Below, in pieces: positions 44,043 to 54,881 of a stretch of DNA of 64,000 nt. The notes under the pieces were generated by a model that worked only from the letters and a program-made list of their open reading frames with translations, ran no database searches and was not told where the DNA came from. The stretch covers positions 1 through 64,000 of the forward strand of contig JAHHHB010000004.1 of NCBI GenBank assembly GCA_019359545.1, given 5' to 3'. Made by a program: the position numbers and the translations under genes. Position 1 is the stretch's first letter, and every line of letters begins with the position of its first letter. The stretch comes from Desmonostoc geniculatum HA4340-LM1. Its GTDB lineage: Bacteria; Cyanobacteriota; Cyanobacteriia; Cyanobacteriales; Nostocaceae.

Positions 44043-46016
44043 CTACGCGCCTTCCCGTAACTTATCCAACACAGTTCTATCTTCTAAAGTTGAAGTATCA
44101 CCAGATACTTCTTGTCCCGCAGCCAGATTTCGCAATAATCGCCGCATAATCTTACCCGATCGCGTTTTGGGTAAAGCGTCGGTAAAACGAATTTCTCCGG
44201 GACGGGCGATGGCACCGATTTCTTTGACAACGTGTTCTTTGAGTTCTTTACTCAATTCTTCACTTCCCTGATAAGTGCCTTCTAATGTTACAAAAGCAAC
44301 TACTTCTTCACCTTTGAGTTCATCTGGCTTACCCACTACCGCTGCTTCTGCAACTGCTGGATGGGAAACTAAGGCTGATTCGACTTCCATTGTACCGAGT
44401 CGATGTCCTGATACATTCAATACGTCATCGACGCGACCCATTACCCAGAAGTAACCATCTTCATCGCGTCTGGCGCCATCACCAGCAAAATAAGTATAGT
44501 TACCATCTTTGGGAGGGATATGTTCCCAATAGGTGCGGCGGAAGCGTTCCGGATCGCCGTAGACTGTCCGCATCATTCCCGGCCAAGGGTAGCGGACTGC
44601 GAGATAACCACCTTCGTTGTTGGGTACGGAATTTCCTTCTAAATCCACGATGTCTGCAAGAATTCCAGGGAAGGGAAGAGTCGCCGAACCTGGTTTAGTA
44701 GGAATTGCCCCTGGTAGCGGTGTAATCATGATACCGCCAGTTTCAGTTTGCCACCACGTGTCCACAATTGGACAGCGATCGCCACCAATTACTTTCTGAT
44801 ACCACATCCAAGCCTCTGGGTTAATCGGTTCGCCGACGGTTCCCAGCAACCGCAAGGAAGACAAGTTCCGCGCCTTGGGATGATGTTCGCCCATCTTAAT
44901 AAATGCCCGAATTGCCGTAGGTGCAGTATAAAAAATATTGACGCCGTATTTTTCAATCACATCCCAGAAACACCCAGGATTAGAAGCACGGGGCGCACCT
45001 TCATACATCACCGTTGTTGCACCGTTGGAAAGGGGACCGTAGACGATGTAGCTATGTCCCGTAATCCAACCTACATCGGCGGTACACCAGTATACATCTG
45101 TGTCTTGCAGGTCAAAGATCCACTTAGTGGTCATGTGGGTATACAAATTATAGCCAGCAGTTGTATGCACCACACCCTTCGGTTTGCCTGTACTGCCAGA
45201 AGTGTAGAGGACAAACAACATATCTTCGCTGTCCATTGGTTCGGCGGGACAATCAGCCGATGCAGTTTTTTGTAAATCATGCCACCAATGATCGCGTCCC
45301 CCCAGTTGCATATAAGTTTCTTGTCCGGTGCGCTTGACAACCAGGACATTTTCGACACTGGGAACAGCACCATCAGCTAAGGCTTTATCTACCTGTTCCT
45401 TGAGGGGAACGATCGCATCTTTGCGCCAACCACCATCAGCAGTAATTACCAATTTGGCTTTCGCATCAATTAAGCGATCGCGTAAAGCTTCGGCACTAAA
45501 ACCACCAAATACCACGCTGTGGGGTGCGCCAATTCTGGCACAGGCTAACATGGCAATGGCGGCTTCCGGAATCATTGGCATATAAATACCAACGCGATCG
45601 CCTTTTTGTACGCCCAGTTGCTTCAACACATTGGCAAACTGGCAAACTTCCCGATGTAGTTGGGCATAGGTGAGAGTGCGCGAGTCTCCTGGTTCACCTT
45701 CCCAAATGAGTGCTGCTTTATTTTTGCGCCAAGTAGTCAGGTGTCTGTCAAGGCAGTTGTAAGAAATATTCATCTTACCGCCAACAAACCACTTAGCAAA
45801 AGGCGGTTGCCAATCTAGGACTGTATCCCATTTTTGGAACCATGCTAATTCCGTTGTCGCCAAATCTGCCCAAAATTGCTGCGGATCGGCTTTGGCTTTG
45901 TCGTAAAGTCGCTTATAGTCTTCCAGGCTTTTGATTTGGGCGTTTTGCGAAAACTCCGAACTAGGATGAAAAAGGCGATTCTCTTGTAGGATTGATTCTA
46001 TGGTTGGTTGAGACAT
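44043..46016 (-). CDS. acs: Acetyl-CoA synthetase
   Basis: A 657-aa AMP-forming acetyl-CoA synthetase of standard length. It makes acetyl-CoA from acetate, ATP and CoA. Features: N-terminal ACAS block ([22 protein letters not shown]), the adenylate motif [61 protein letters not shown], and the C-terminal lysine motif [11 protein letters not shown] that is regulated by acetylation in other bacteria. Start at the first ATG. Transcribed alone; divergent from the gene at 46206. Confidence 0.96.
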   Translation of the reverse strand: MSQPTIESILQENRLFHPSSEFSQNAQIKSLEDYKRLYDKAKADPQQFWADLATTELAWFQKWDTVLDWQPPFAKWFVGGKMNISYNCLDRHLTTWRKNKAALIWEGEPGDSRTLTYAQLHREVCQFANVLKQLGVQKGDRVGIYMPMIPEAAIAMLACARIGAPHSVVFGGFSAEALRDRLIDAKAKLVITADGGWRKDAIVPLKEQVDKALADGAVPSVENVLVVKRTGQETYMQLGGRDHWWHDLQKTASADCPAEPMDSEDMLFVLYTSGSTGKPKGVVHTTAGYNLYTHMTTKWIFDLQDTDVYWCTADVGWITGHSYIVYGPLSNGATTVMYEGAPRASNPGCFWDVIEKYGVNIFYTAPTAIRAFIKMGEHHPKARNLSSLRLLGTVGEPINPEAWMWYQKVIGGDRCPIVDTWWQTETGGIMITPLPGAIPTKPGSATLPFPGILADIVDLEGNSVPNNEGGYLAVRYPWPGMMRTVYGDPERFRRTYWEHIPPKDGNYTYFAGDGARRDEDGYFWVMGRVDDVLNVSGHRLGTMEVESALVSHPAVAEAAVVGKPDELKGEEVVAFVTLEGTYQGSEELSKELKEHVVKEIGAIARPGEIRFTDALPKTRSGKIMRRLLRNLAAGQEVSGDTSTLEDRTVLDKLREGA

Positions 46017-46205
46017 AGTTTATGAGCGCGATCGCTATTGTTACCTAAAAACTATTCTTAGCCCAGTTACGGTGTACCGTGTTTAGATTTTCGTTAAGCA
46101 GGGTGGAAATTGCCGAGTTATTTGTCATTCCCCGCGTCCTTGCGTCTCCCTCACCTCCCTCATCTCCCCCATCTCCCCCACTCCCGACTCCCTTTTCCTA
46201 AAACC

Positions 46206-46853
46206 ATGCCACTTATTCTCGAAGCCAGTAGCCTATCTCTCAACGATGTTCATCGCTTTCTGAAACTCGAAAAGCTTTTAAATGGTTCATTTACAGACTT
46301 CTTAACTCTAGAACCACTCTCTGAGTTTGAACAGCAGGATTTATTGCGAATCAGAAACGACTTCGATCGTTATTTAAGCGCAGGGAAAATTTCTGAAGGG
46401 TTGGTTAAATTTTTAACTATTGCGCCATTAATGCGATTAGCTGGATTTTACGATGTGCCGATTCGGTTGACAATGGAAGATAGCGTTGCGATCGCAGTTG
46501 AAGATGAAGACAGAAGAATTACTGGGCGGATGGATATTTTAGCAATCAACAATCCTCAAAGTAATATTGCGCCGCCTTTTTGGGTTGTAGTAATTGAAAC
46601 GAAAAATAGTGCGGTTGAAGTGGGTGAGGGTTTACCTCAATTACTCACTTATGCTTTTAAAAGTTTAGACCAACAACCATCAGTTTGGGGTTTGGCAACT
46701 AACGGACTGCGTTATCAATTTGTTTATTTAAAACGCGAACAACAGCCGACTTATCAATTAATGCCATTATTAAATCTCAATGAATCTGCCGGGGCAATTG
46801 AGTTATTACAAGTTCTTAAAAGCATCTGCCAGTTAGTAAATTTTGAAAAATAA
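46206..46853 (+). CDS. PD-(D/E)XK nuclease-like hypothetical protein
   Basis: A 215-aa protein. D110 (ITGRMDILAI), E131-T-K133 (VVVIETKNS) and Q145 (LPQLLTY) give the PD-(D/E)XK pattern, and the end (VWGLATNGLRYQFVYLKR) resembles restriction-endonuclease R-subunit N-terminal domains. The start is set at the ATG at 46206; the open frame upstream is CCTCATCTCCC repeat. No restriction partner genes. 28 bases before a Uma2 gene on the same strand, so the two nuclease-like genes are probably one operon. Confidence 0.6.
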   Translation: MPLILEASSLSLNDVHRFLKLEKLLNGSFTDFLTLEPLSEFEQQDLLRIRNDFDRYLSAGKISEGLVKFLTIAPLMRLAGFYDVPIRLTMEDSVAIAVEDEDRRITGRMDILAINNPQSNIAPPFWVVVIETKNSAVEVGEGLPQLLTYAFKSLDQQPSVWGLATNGLRYQFVYLKREQQPTYQLMPLLNLNESAGAIELLQVLKSICQLVNFEK

Positions 46854-46881
46854 TGAATGTATCATTGCGGGGCGATCGCTT

Positions 46882-47610
46882 ATGTCTGAACCTGCTACCT
46901 TAGAAGTCATCTCTGATGATACTTTAGAAGATCGAGTTATTTTCCCTCCTGGCGATATACTGAGTGACGAACCACCCTTGGAAAGTGACCTACACCGAGA
47001 CCAAATCGATTTGCTGATTCGCCTACTGAAATTCTGGTGGCGAGAAAAACAAGATTTTTATGCTTCTGGTAATTTGACAATTTATTACAGTCCTAACCAG
47101 AAAAAATCAGAATACTTCCGAGGCCCAGACTTTTTTGTAGTTTTGGGAACCGAGAAAAAAGACCGTAAAAGTTGGGTAGTTTGGCAAGAAGACGGCAAAT
47201 ATCCAAATGTGATTGTAGAGATTTTGTCGAATTCAACAGCAGCAGTTGACAAAGGCTTGAAAATACAAGTTTACCAAGATACTTTCCGTACACCCGATTA
47301 TTTCTGGTTCGATCCGGTAACAATGGAATTTCAGGGATTTCATTTAGTAGATGGCAAGTATCAAGAAATTCAACCCACCACTGATGGACGTTTATGGAGT
47401 CAACAGTTAGAACTTTACTTGGGAGTTTATGAAGGTAAATTAAGATTCTTTACTACTGAAAATCAAATGATACCATCATCTGAAGAACTAGCCCAACAAG
47501 AAAGCTTACGTGCCCAACAAGCAGAAGAACGTGCCCAACAAGCAGAACAAGAAATTGCTAGACTGCGTGAACTTTTGCGTACACAGGGCATTAACCCTGA
47601 TAATATTTGA
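46882..47610 (+). CDS. Uma2-family (DUF820) putative endonuclease with coiled-coil tail
   Basis: A 242-aa Uma2 protein and close paralogue of the one at 7443. Shared blocks: DEPPLESDLHRDQI, GNLTIYYSPNQ, FRGPDFFVVLG, YPNVIVEILSNSTAAVDKGL, FRTPDYFWFDP, LWSQQLELYLGVYE. The C-terminal tail (QQAEERAQQAEQEIARLRELL) is a coiled coil that is cut off in the 7443 copy. The start is MSEPATLEV at 46882; upstream codons are not family-like. Role of the family unknown. Confidence 0.8.
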   Translation: MSEPATLEVISDDTLEDRVIFPPGDILSDEPPLESDLHRDQIDLLIRLLKFWWREKQDFYASGNLTIYYSPNQKKSEYFRGPDFFVVLGTEKKDRKSWVVWQEDGKYPNVIVEILSNSTAAVDKGLKIQVYQDTFRTPDYFWFDPVTMEFQGFHLVDGKYQEIQPTTDGRLWSQQLELYLGVYEGKLRFFTTENQMIPSSEELAQQESLRAQQAEERAQQAEQEIARLRELLRTQGINPDNI

Positions 47611-47928
47611 TCGCGCTCGAATTCACATAGACACTTTACAGTTAAAATTAGATATGAATTTGTTGAAAGAGTGTTCAGCGAACAGTCAGCTAAGACCTAT
47701 CAAAGGGGACTTAGAGGATGTTTGAAAAGTGGTAGCCGATGTATCCAAAACTTAAGATCCTCCTGAAGAAGGATGACCTTGAGAAGTTTATTCCCCGCTT
47801 TTTATGCGAGGGCATATCGATACAACTCTACACTTGACAAACATACTCTTATACCCAAAGTGCAAAACTGACTATTGGTAACTGAGTCAGTGTTAAAAAA
47901 GCGTTAGTATCTGAAAGTAGGGCATCGT
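47611..47928. other. Gap with possible insertion-sequence scar
   Basis: No gene. CTTAGAGGATGTTTGAAAAG at 47708-47727 resembles terminal sequences of IS4/IS5-type elements, but no matching opposite end was found. Confidence 0.3.
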
Positions 47929-48621
47929 TTGCAAGCAAAAGAGATTAAGGATAAATTAAAATCCCTCATCGAGCAAGCTTCCTCGATAGATCCTAATTTA
48001 GCGAGAAGATTAGATGAAATCAACCGTTGGGTAAAGAATATCAAACCGGGTTCCCTCACGGCTAAACCTTTTGTCCTTGCTTTTCTCCTAGAAGTAATTA
48101 CCGATTCGACAATTTGGTTGATCATAAAATCCTCACATTCGGAAGAAGAAAGAAAAGCACAATTTGAGCAAATGACGCCCATTGAGAGATATTGGTACGG
48201 TTACCTTTTTCCGAAATGGATTAATGCAAATGATTCCAAGTTTTATATTTGGAAACAAAAATTGATGGCAGGTGAATTTAATCAGGGTGATGATGATATT
48301 ATTAGAAATATAGCCCAAGATATTGTTCAACGAGAAGGTAGTTTTTGGCAGCGTTATATTGCCGACCTTTCGATGGCAACGGATTTAATTGTTAGTAGTC
48401 GTAACAACCAACCACTCTGCATTCAAATAACCAGTGTCAGTGAAGAACTTAATCAACAAAAGTACCAAGCTTGGCAAAATACACTGCGATCGTGGGAAAT
48501 AGAAAGAGGACTGTTCCTAAGTTACAACCCCAAGGATGCTAATTTTGTGAACCAGTTAGTCAATGTGGCGCTGTATAACAGTGATTATCTTTCTGGTGGG
48601 AAATATTTAAAATTTTCCTGA
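47929..48621 (+). CDS. Hypothetical protein, possible nuclease-like fold
   Basis: A 230-aa protein starting with TTG; no better start exists because TAG at 47905 closes the frame upstream. The N-terminal half is helical and charged. The C-terminal half contains SMATDLIVSSRNNQPLCIQITSVSEELNQQKYQAW, spaced like a PD-(D/E)XK core but with Gln-Ile-Thr in place of E-x-K, so catalysis is doubtful. No ribosome site seen. I do not recognise the family with confidence. Confidence 0.5.
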   Translation: MQAKEIKDKLKSLIEQASSIDPNLARRLDEINRWVKNIKPGSLTAKPFVLAFLLEVITDSTIWLIIKSSHSEEERKAQFEQMTPIERYWYGYLFPKWINANDSKFYIWKQKLMAGEFNQGDDDIIRNIAQDIVQREGSFWQRYIADLSMATDLIVSSRNNQPLCIQITSVSEELNQQKYQAWQNTLRSWEIERGLFLSYNPKDANFVNQLVNVALYNSDYLSGGKYLKFS

Positions 48622-48690
48622 TCATCTCCGGATTCTAATGTACAAGATTTGTATTCTAGCCTACATACTTACCTGCTCATTACAGCTTTT

Positions 48691-49131
48691 ATGGCTAACA
48701 AAAGAGAAACTCACACCTGCAACAATGTAAATAATTTTGCCCAAGCTTTAGCAACAGCTAGACAAATGCAGCAGAACTGGTTAACTTATGGGGTTGATTT
48801 TATCAATTTTTATGTTGAAGATGTAGATGGAGACTGGTTAGAAACCTGGGGACATGACGAAATCTTAGGTAATTCTCGATTAGATGCTATCAAAGAATTT
48901 TTGGTAAGTGATGATAATGTAGCTGTAAAAGTAAGGCAGTATCTAGGAGAGCGATCGCTGTTTGATTTTGCAGTAAGTTTAGAAGAATATTGGAGAAGTC
49001 CTGAAGTAGATGATAGGTTATCTGCTGTGACAAATCTATTAGCTGGTGGTGCAAATATTGATGATGCAGATAGTACCAGATTCATGGATTTAGCAAATAG
49101 TCTGCTGGTAAAGTTGGCAGATATTTTGTGA
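48691..49131 (+). CDS. Hypothetical protein
   Basis: A 146-aa acidic protein from MANKRETHTCNN. Helical; features include QALATARQMQQNWLTYGVDFINFYVEDVDGDWLETWGHDEIL and RSPEVDDRLSAVTNLLAGGANIDD. No catalytic motif, signal or membrane span. Start at 48691 chosen because upstream codons are low-quality. 69 bases after the preceding hypothetical gene on the same strand. Function unknown. Confidence 0.55.
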   Translation: MANKRETHTCNNVNNFAQALATARQMQQNWLTYGVDFINFYVEDVDGDWLETWGHDEILGNSRLDAIKEFLVSDDNVAVKVRQYLGERSLFDFAVSLEEYWRSPEVDDRLSAVTNLLAGGANIDDADSTRFMDLANSLLVKLADIL

Positions 49132-49140
49132 AATTTTGAA

Positions 49141-49172
49141 TCACAAAGACGCGATAAATCGCGTCTTTGTGA
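49141..49172. terminator. Bidirectional terminator-like hairpin
   Basis: A perfect 15-bp stem (TCACAAAGACGCGAT / ATCGCGTCTTTGTGA) with a 2-base loop, located between the convergent genes ending at 49131 and 49248. It belongs to the same palindrome family as 36418-36480, so it may be a repeat recruited as a terminator. Confidence 0.6.
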
Positions 49173-49247
49173 TTTAGAAAATCAGATCCTCCCTCGACTT
49201 ATTGAAAAAGTGGCGAAGAGATAATTTGCCGTCAAACATTGCCAACT

Positions 49248-50980
<1,733 letters not shown>

Positions 50981-51047
50981 GACTTACTTGCTAACCTCAC
51001 TGATAATAGGTGTCTATTTTTAATATATTGCTAACTCCAGATAAACA

Positions 51048-51152
51048 CGAGTCACTCGCTTCGCTCGAATTCAAAATTCAAAATTCAAAATTCAAAATTA
51101 CAATCCCCATAAATAAATTCAGGGGCTTGTATCCTTTTTTTCTTTGGTCAAA
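51048..51152. repeat. Dispersed repeat, copy 1 (GAGTCACTCGCTTCGCTCG ... CCAAAGAAAAAAAGG)
   Basis: This block contains AATTCAAAATTCAAAATTC tandem units and CCATAAATAAATTCAGGGG. An inverted and expanded copy is at 54590-54771. The sequence CCCCTGAATTTATTTATGG is therefore present three times in the window. Confidence 0.65.
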
Positions 51153-51413
51153 GAGAAACAGAGTCAATATTTCCGTGGTTATGATTTGAAAAATACACTT
51201 TTTTATACATAACTAAGATGATGTTAAGAATCCTCTCAAAATCCTCCTTATCTGGAGTGTAAACAGTTACCTATGTGAGAATTAAGTTAAGCATCAATAA
51301 ATATCTTTTTGTAAAGTTTTGTTTGATTTCCAGCATAGTAACCCATTCTGAATTCTGAATTCTGAGTTCTGAATTCTGTTACTAAAAACATCATAAAAAT
51401 TGGAGGTTATAAA

Positions 51414-51551
51414 ATGGCATTTCGGAATAACTCGGTCACTAATTTATGGCAGAGATTACAACAAGATTCAGTTGTTTGGGGATCGCTAGGTCTTTGGATT
51501 ACTGCATTAGTTGTAGTGTTAATAATGCTGGCAATGTTTTCTAACGCTTAA
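51414..51551 (+). CDS. Small single-span membrane protein (45 aa)
   Basis: A 45-residue reading frame with an excellent ribosome site (TTGGAGG, 7 bases before ATG). The N-terminus is polar (MAFRNNSVTNLWQRLQQDS) and the rest is one hydrophobic span (VVWGSLGLWITALVVVLIML) with a short tail (AMFSNA). The shape is like small photosystem or cytochrome-complex subunits, but I cannot match it to one. It stands alone between repeat tracts with a 400-base AT-rich region upstream. Confidence 0.65.
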   Translation: MAFRNNSVTNLWQRLQQDSVVWGSLGLWITALVVVLIMLAMFSNA

Positions 51552-51562
51552 TCGGGGCAAAA

Positions 51563-51660
51563 TTACAGCGTATTTCAGGTAAATGAAGTACAGGGGTAGG
51601 GGCACAAAATGTTGTGCCCCTACAATTATCTGTATCTCACGCCTGTTGCAATTTGCTGTA
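51563..51660. repeat. Palindromic element with central GTAGGGGC module
   Basis: Ends TTACAGCGTATTTC and AATTTGCTGTA are loosely inverted. The centre (51596-51623) is a 28-bp palindrome with arms GTAGGGGCAC / GTGCCCCTAC. It follows the 45-aa gene by 11 bases and could also terminate it. No inner element is present in this copy. Confidence 0.65.
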
Positions 51661-51815
51661 TTCTAGTTCTAGTTCCTGGGTAGTAGCCTGGGAACTAAAC
51701 TAGAATAAGCTGCCATGTTTAGAAAACTCAAATTATGAACTGCAAAATAAGGTAAATAGGCCTGAAACCCTTCGCAATTCTGAATTCACCAATTCTGCTT
51801 TCAATTGACTACTCA

Positions 51816-52364
51816 TTACCCAGCAGAGCAAAAATTCCACTCGGATTTAATATTCCATCGCTTACCGTCGTGAAGCAATAAAGTTAATTTGTCAGCCATA
51901 AACTCAAAATATAACTGACGCTTTTCAAATTCTGGCCAAGCAGCTTTAAAGTTCTGCTTTGTTAAATCCCGAAACGCAACTGTCATGTGCGGTGCAAAAG
52001 GTCGGGTTTTAGAAACTTCGTCAACAATTCCCAACTTGCTTTCTACATCAGCCATTAAATCAGCTTGCAAAGTCAAAAGTTCTTGACTTCTTACCACATC
52101 AATGTATATAACGCGGGGTGGAAAAGCAGCAAAACCGCTGAGTGTAATGGGTATTGACTTTTGTTCGCTAGCAAATTCCCTCACAGATGCTTCTAGCAAT
52201 GAAATGTTAGCATCTGCCCATTCAAAAGGCGGTTGTAGAGTAATATGAGGCGGAGACTTTTGTGCCCCGCAACTGGCATAATTATCAGCAAAATACTGCT
52301 TAATCTCATTAGCGTAGTCTTGAATGTCTTGCGGTGGTAGAAGGGCGATAAAAAAACGGCTCAT
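51816..52364 (-). CDS. 2'-5' RNA ligase / 2H phosphoesterase family protein (LigT/ThpR-like)
   Basis: A 182-aa protein with the two HxT motifs of the 2H phosphoesterase superfamily: H40-I-T42 (PPHITLQPPF) and H126-M-T128 (APHMTVAF). Opens with MSRFFIALLPPQDIQDY, typical of LigT/ThpR proteins. These act on 2',5' or cyclic phosphodiesters in RNA; the true substrate is not known. Single gene. Confidence 0.87.
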   Translation of the reverse strand: MSRFFIALLPPQDIQDYANEIKQYFADNYASCGAQKSPPHITLQPPFEWADANISLLEASVREFASEQKSIPITLSGFAAFPPRVIYIDVVRSQELLTLQADLMADVESKLGIVDEVSKTRPFAPHMTVAFRDLTKQNFKAAWPEFEKRQLYFEFMADKLTLLLHDGKRWNIKSEWNFCSAG

Positions 52365-52424
52365 TATTAATTATTTTTATTCCTTAGTAATTAGAGAACA
52401 CCAGAAAATAAATTATCCAATATT

Positions 52425-52480
52425 GTGGGATGGGCATCTTGCCCGTCCTTTAGTATTAGCGGGCAAGATGCCCGCACCAC
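52425..52480. repeat. Palindrome GGGCATCTTGCCCG / CGGGCAAGATGCCC
   Basis: Near-perfect arms of about 18 bp around a TCCTTTAGTATTA loop. Similar in composition to 9797-9827 (CAAGATGCCC). The remaining part of 52365-52780 holds heptamer repeats at 52513 and no supported gene. Confidence 0.6.
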
Positions 52481-52780
52481 AAGAAATTTTGGCATATTTT
52501 TTTATCAAACAGAATTCAGGAGTCAGGAGCCAGAATTCAGAATTTGCTTTGAATTTGTTCCTGACAAGCCGACACCAACAAAATCACTGATTTCCACTAA
52601 CTCGATATCTCCACTGGACGATCTGCGATCGCACCTAGAGGTGTAACATTCACAGATGCCTAGCTTGTGCTGTTTTAACGCCGCACCATGAATTGTTGAT
52701 GGTGCATTACGCCGTAGGCTAACGCACCTTACACAGGCCACATTTACGTTTATTAATATAGCTGGAAATATTAGCGCCGA

Positions 52781-52879
52781 ATTACAGCAATTTTCAGGTA
52801 AATAGACCACACAGTAGGGGCACAGAATTGCTGTGACCCTACGGCTGATGTGGTTCAAATAAATGAAAACTGCTGTAAT
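52781..52879. repeat. Palindromic element with central GTAGGGGC module
   Basis: Ends ATTACAGCAATTTTCAGG and AAAACTGCTGTAAT are inverted repeats, the same as those at 13213-13330. Centre 52814-52842 is a GTAGGGGCAC...GTGACCCTAC palindrome with one mismatch. It ends 16 bases before the stop of the TerB-like gene. Confidence 0.7.
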
Positions 52880-52894
52880 TAATATAGTAGATTC

Positions 52895-53377
52895 TTAATA
52901 TGGACTTTTCTCAGGATATAAGAGCTTAACGCGCTTCTCGCGTAGTGCAAATTCTTCTTTTTGTAGCTGCTCTAACTGTTCTACTACTTCTTCTGAGACC
53001 CCTATAATAGAAGCCATTTGCCGAATTTTGGCCTTTTCCTTTTCATGAAATTCTCCATCAGCAGCACAAGCCCTAATTGCCGTGAGGAGTAGATCTCTCT
53101 GTGCTATGGAAACCTGAGGAGAGCGAGCAATTACTTCTTCTAAATCTTCATCTGCCTCATATGCTTTTAGCTCTTCAATCACCCAGTCTGCTACTCCCCA
53201 AGATGCACAGAATCCAACAGCCCAATCTTTTTCTTCTGGGGAGAGAATTCCATCTCCTTTAGCACAACATAAAACTGATTTCATATAAATGCAACAATCC
53301 TCATCTGTAGGAATCTCGGTAAAACCAAAGAACCAGTTAAATATCCATGATTGACCAAGCTTTTTGATTTCAGACAT
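52895..53377 (-). CDS. TerB-like helical protein
   Basis: A 160-aa protein with the TerB/DjlA-N type helical core: CAKGDGILSPEEKDWAVGF and CAADGEFHEKEKAKIRQMASIIGVSEEVVEQLEQL are the paired acidic-helix repeats of this family. Tellurite resistance is named for the family, but most members have unknown roles. N-terminal part (SWIFNWFFGFTEIP) is aromatic. No other ter genes nearby. Start at the first ATG. Confidence 0.75.
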   Translation of the reverse strand: MSEIKKLGQSWIFNWFFGFTEIPTDEDCCIYMKSVLCCAKGDGILSPEEKDWAVGFCASWGVADWVIEELKAYEADEDLEEVIARSPQVSIAQRDLLLTAIRACAADGEFHEKEKAKIRQMASIIGVSEEVVEQLEQLQKEEFALREKRVKLLYPEKSPY

Positions 53378-53737
53378 ACGTTTGTTTTCCCTGTTTACAA
53401 CGCTAGTATCTTCTCATTGTTGTTGCAACAATACAAGGACACTTAAAAAAAAATAATTAAGACAGTTAAGACAGTTAAGACAGTTAATTATGAAATATCT
53501 TAACTTTCTTTGCATTTATATTAAGAAGCTATGAATATGAGGTTAAGCATTCCGGTATCAATAAAAACAGAAAAATCAATGTGTGTATAAATAATCCAAT
53601 TATCAGATTAATAGGTACAGCGAATCAGCGATCGCACTACTGTCCGCCTTGATTTACCGTATGCCCAGATTTTTGATTGCTACTCAAAATAGTAATAACT
53701 TGAGTAAAAAGCCTTTTGTCATGGAGCTAGTGAGTAA
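53378..53737. other. AT-rich gap with a 9-bp triple repeat
   Basis: GACAGTTAA is repeated three times in tandem at 53461-53487, upstream of the TerB-like gene. This could be a protein-binding site or a slippage product. No gene in this gap. Confidence 0.5.
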
Positions 53738-54004
53738 ATGCCAACATTTGTCAAGATTGAACAAGGGAAAGTCGATAAATCTACCTTTGACCAATATATA
53801 CCTGCCCATAAAGCCTACGTTCAGGAGTTGATTGCAAAAGGACACAAAGCGCGAACAGGCTATTGGGCAGAAGCGCGAGGCGGGATGTTGCTGTTTGAGG
53901 CAGCCTCAAGGGACCAAGCAGAAGCGATTGTAGCCAGCGATCCCTTAGTACAACACGGTTGTGTCGATTACCAACTTTATGAATGGCGGATTGTTATGGA
54001 ATAA
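53738..54004 (+). CDS. YciI-family protein
   Basis: An 88-aa ferredoxin-fold protein of the YciI (YCII-related) family: STFDQYIPAHKAYVQELIAKGHKARTGYW, GGMLLFEAASRDQAEAIVASDPLVQHGCVDYQLYEWRI. The conserved His (PAHKAY) and Asp (SDPL) are present, as in members thought to have lyase or dehydrochlorinase-like chemistry. Function unknown in cyanobacteria. The start at 53738 (MPTFVKIEQG) matches the family N-terminus. Confidence 0.88.
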   Translation: MPTFVKIEQGKVDKSTFDQYIPAHKAYVQELIAKGHKARTGYWAEARGGMLLFEAASRDQAEAIVASDPLVQHGCVDYQLYEWRIVME

Positions 54005-54163
54005 CACACATTTACTGAATTTTAATGTTATGCTTTTATAAGACCTGGACCTATGCGACTTCAACACCCAAACCTTGTCAGAACCGGAAGGTGGCAGCAA
54101 CACGGGAGGCTTGTGGTAGGCGTAGTCTCCGGGTCGCCCTATTTTTAGGAGCGTTCAGGAGCA

Positions 54164-54544
54164 ATGCCTGGTTTTGGAGATATTGTTCAAAAAGCTTTTT
54201 ACCTCGGTGTAGGACTGGCTTCTTACGCAGGTGAAAAAGCAGGGGGAAAATTAGCGGAAGTGCGATCGCAAGTCCAAAAACTGGCAGACGAAATGGTGGC
54301 CAAGGGCGAAATGAACACCGAAGAAGCCCGGCGCTTCGTCGAAGATATGATGAAGCAAGCCCAACAACCGCAAGCATCTGGTGAAACCCCTGAAAAAACG
54401 CCTACTTCAGAACCTCGCCGCATCGAAATTTTAGAGGAAGATGAAGAACCAACGGTGAAAGAGACATCAGGTGAAAACGTGGATGAATTACGCCAACAAG
54501 TGCTAGAACTGCAAGAAGAGTTAAAACGATTGCAACGCGATTAG
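54164..54544 (+). CDS. Phasin-like protein
   Basis: A 126-aa protein with the phasin-like pattern common in cyanobacteria: GDIVQKAFYLGVGLASYAGEKAGGKLAEVRSQVQKLADEMVAKGEMNTEEARRFVEDMMKQA, then a Pro/Glu-rich linker and a C-terminal coiled coil (VDELRQQVLELQEELKRLQ). Phasins coat polyhydroxyalkanoate granules in other bacteria; whether this one does is unknown, and no pha genes are nearby. Start supported by AGGAG 5 bases upstream. A short dispersed repeat (GGTAGGCGTAGTCTCCGGG) lies at 54116-54134 just before it. Confidence 0.78.
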   Translation: MPGFGDIVQKAFYLGVGLASYAGEKAGGKLAEVRSQVQKLADEMVAKGEMNTEEARRFVEDMMKQAQQPQASGETPEKTPTSEPRRIEILEEDEEPTVKETSGENVDELRQQVLELQEELKRLQRD

Positions 54545-54589
54545 TTAAAAAGCATTGTTTTAGTTCTAAATGATTAATAACTGGCATTT

Positions 54590-54771
54590 TGACCAAAGAA
54601 AAAAGGATACAAGCCCCTGAATTTATTTATGGAAAAGGTAAAAATATATAAGCCGATATACGAAGTACAAGGCTTATAACGTCCTTGTTTCAAGCCCCTG
54701 AATTTATTTATGGGGATTGTAATTTTGAATGCGTGAATTTTGAATTTTGAATTCGAGCGAAGCGAGTGACA
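54590..54771. repeat. Dispersed repeat, copy 2 (inverted, with internal duplication)
   Basis: Reverse complement of the block at 51048-51152: GACCAAAGAAAAAAGGATAC, CCCCTGAATTTATTTATGG, TTTTGAATTTTGAATTC and GCGAAGCGAGTGAC. The CAAGCCCCTGAATTTATTTA unit occurs twice here (54610 and 54691), separated by about 58 bases containing TATAAGCC / GGCTTATA inverted sequences. Confidence 0.65.
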
Positions 54772-54881
54772 TGGTGCTATATATACAAACTTGATATGAT
54801 AAATTGCCCAATGTGTACTTTAGTGCTTCAAATGAGACAGCACAAAACGTCCTGTTTATAGCCTGTAAAGGCATCAAGTTT

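Noticed and set aside
47510..47725. 71-aa frame overlapping the Uma2 gene end
   Set aside because: Shadow frame of the coiled-coil tail (GCCCAACAAGCAGAA repeats).
52324..52646. Two overlapping frames right of the LigT-like gene
   Set aside because: They run through palindrome and heptamer repeats.
54610..54713. Two identical 23-bp units about 58 bases apart, looking like a minimal CRISPR array
   Set aside because: Only two units, a third copy lies alone 3.5 kb away, the spacer is too long, and no cas gene is present; it is a dispersed repeat.
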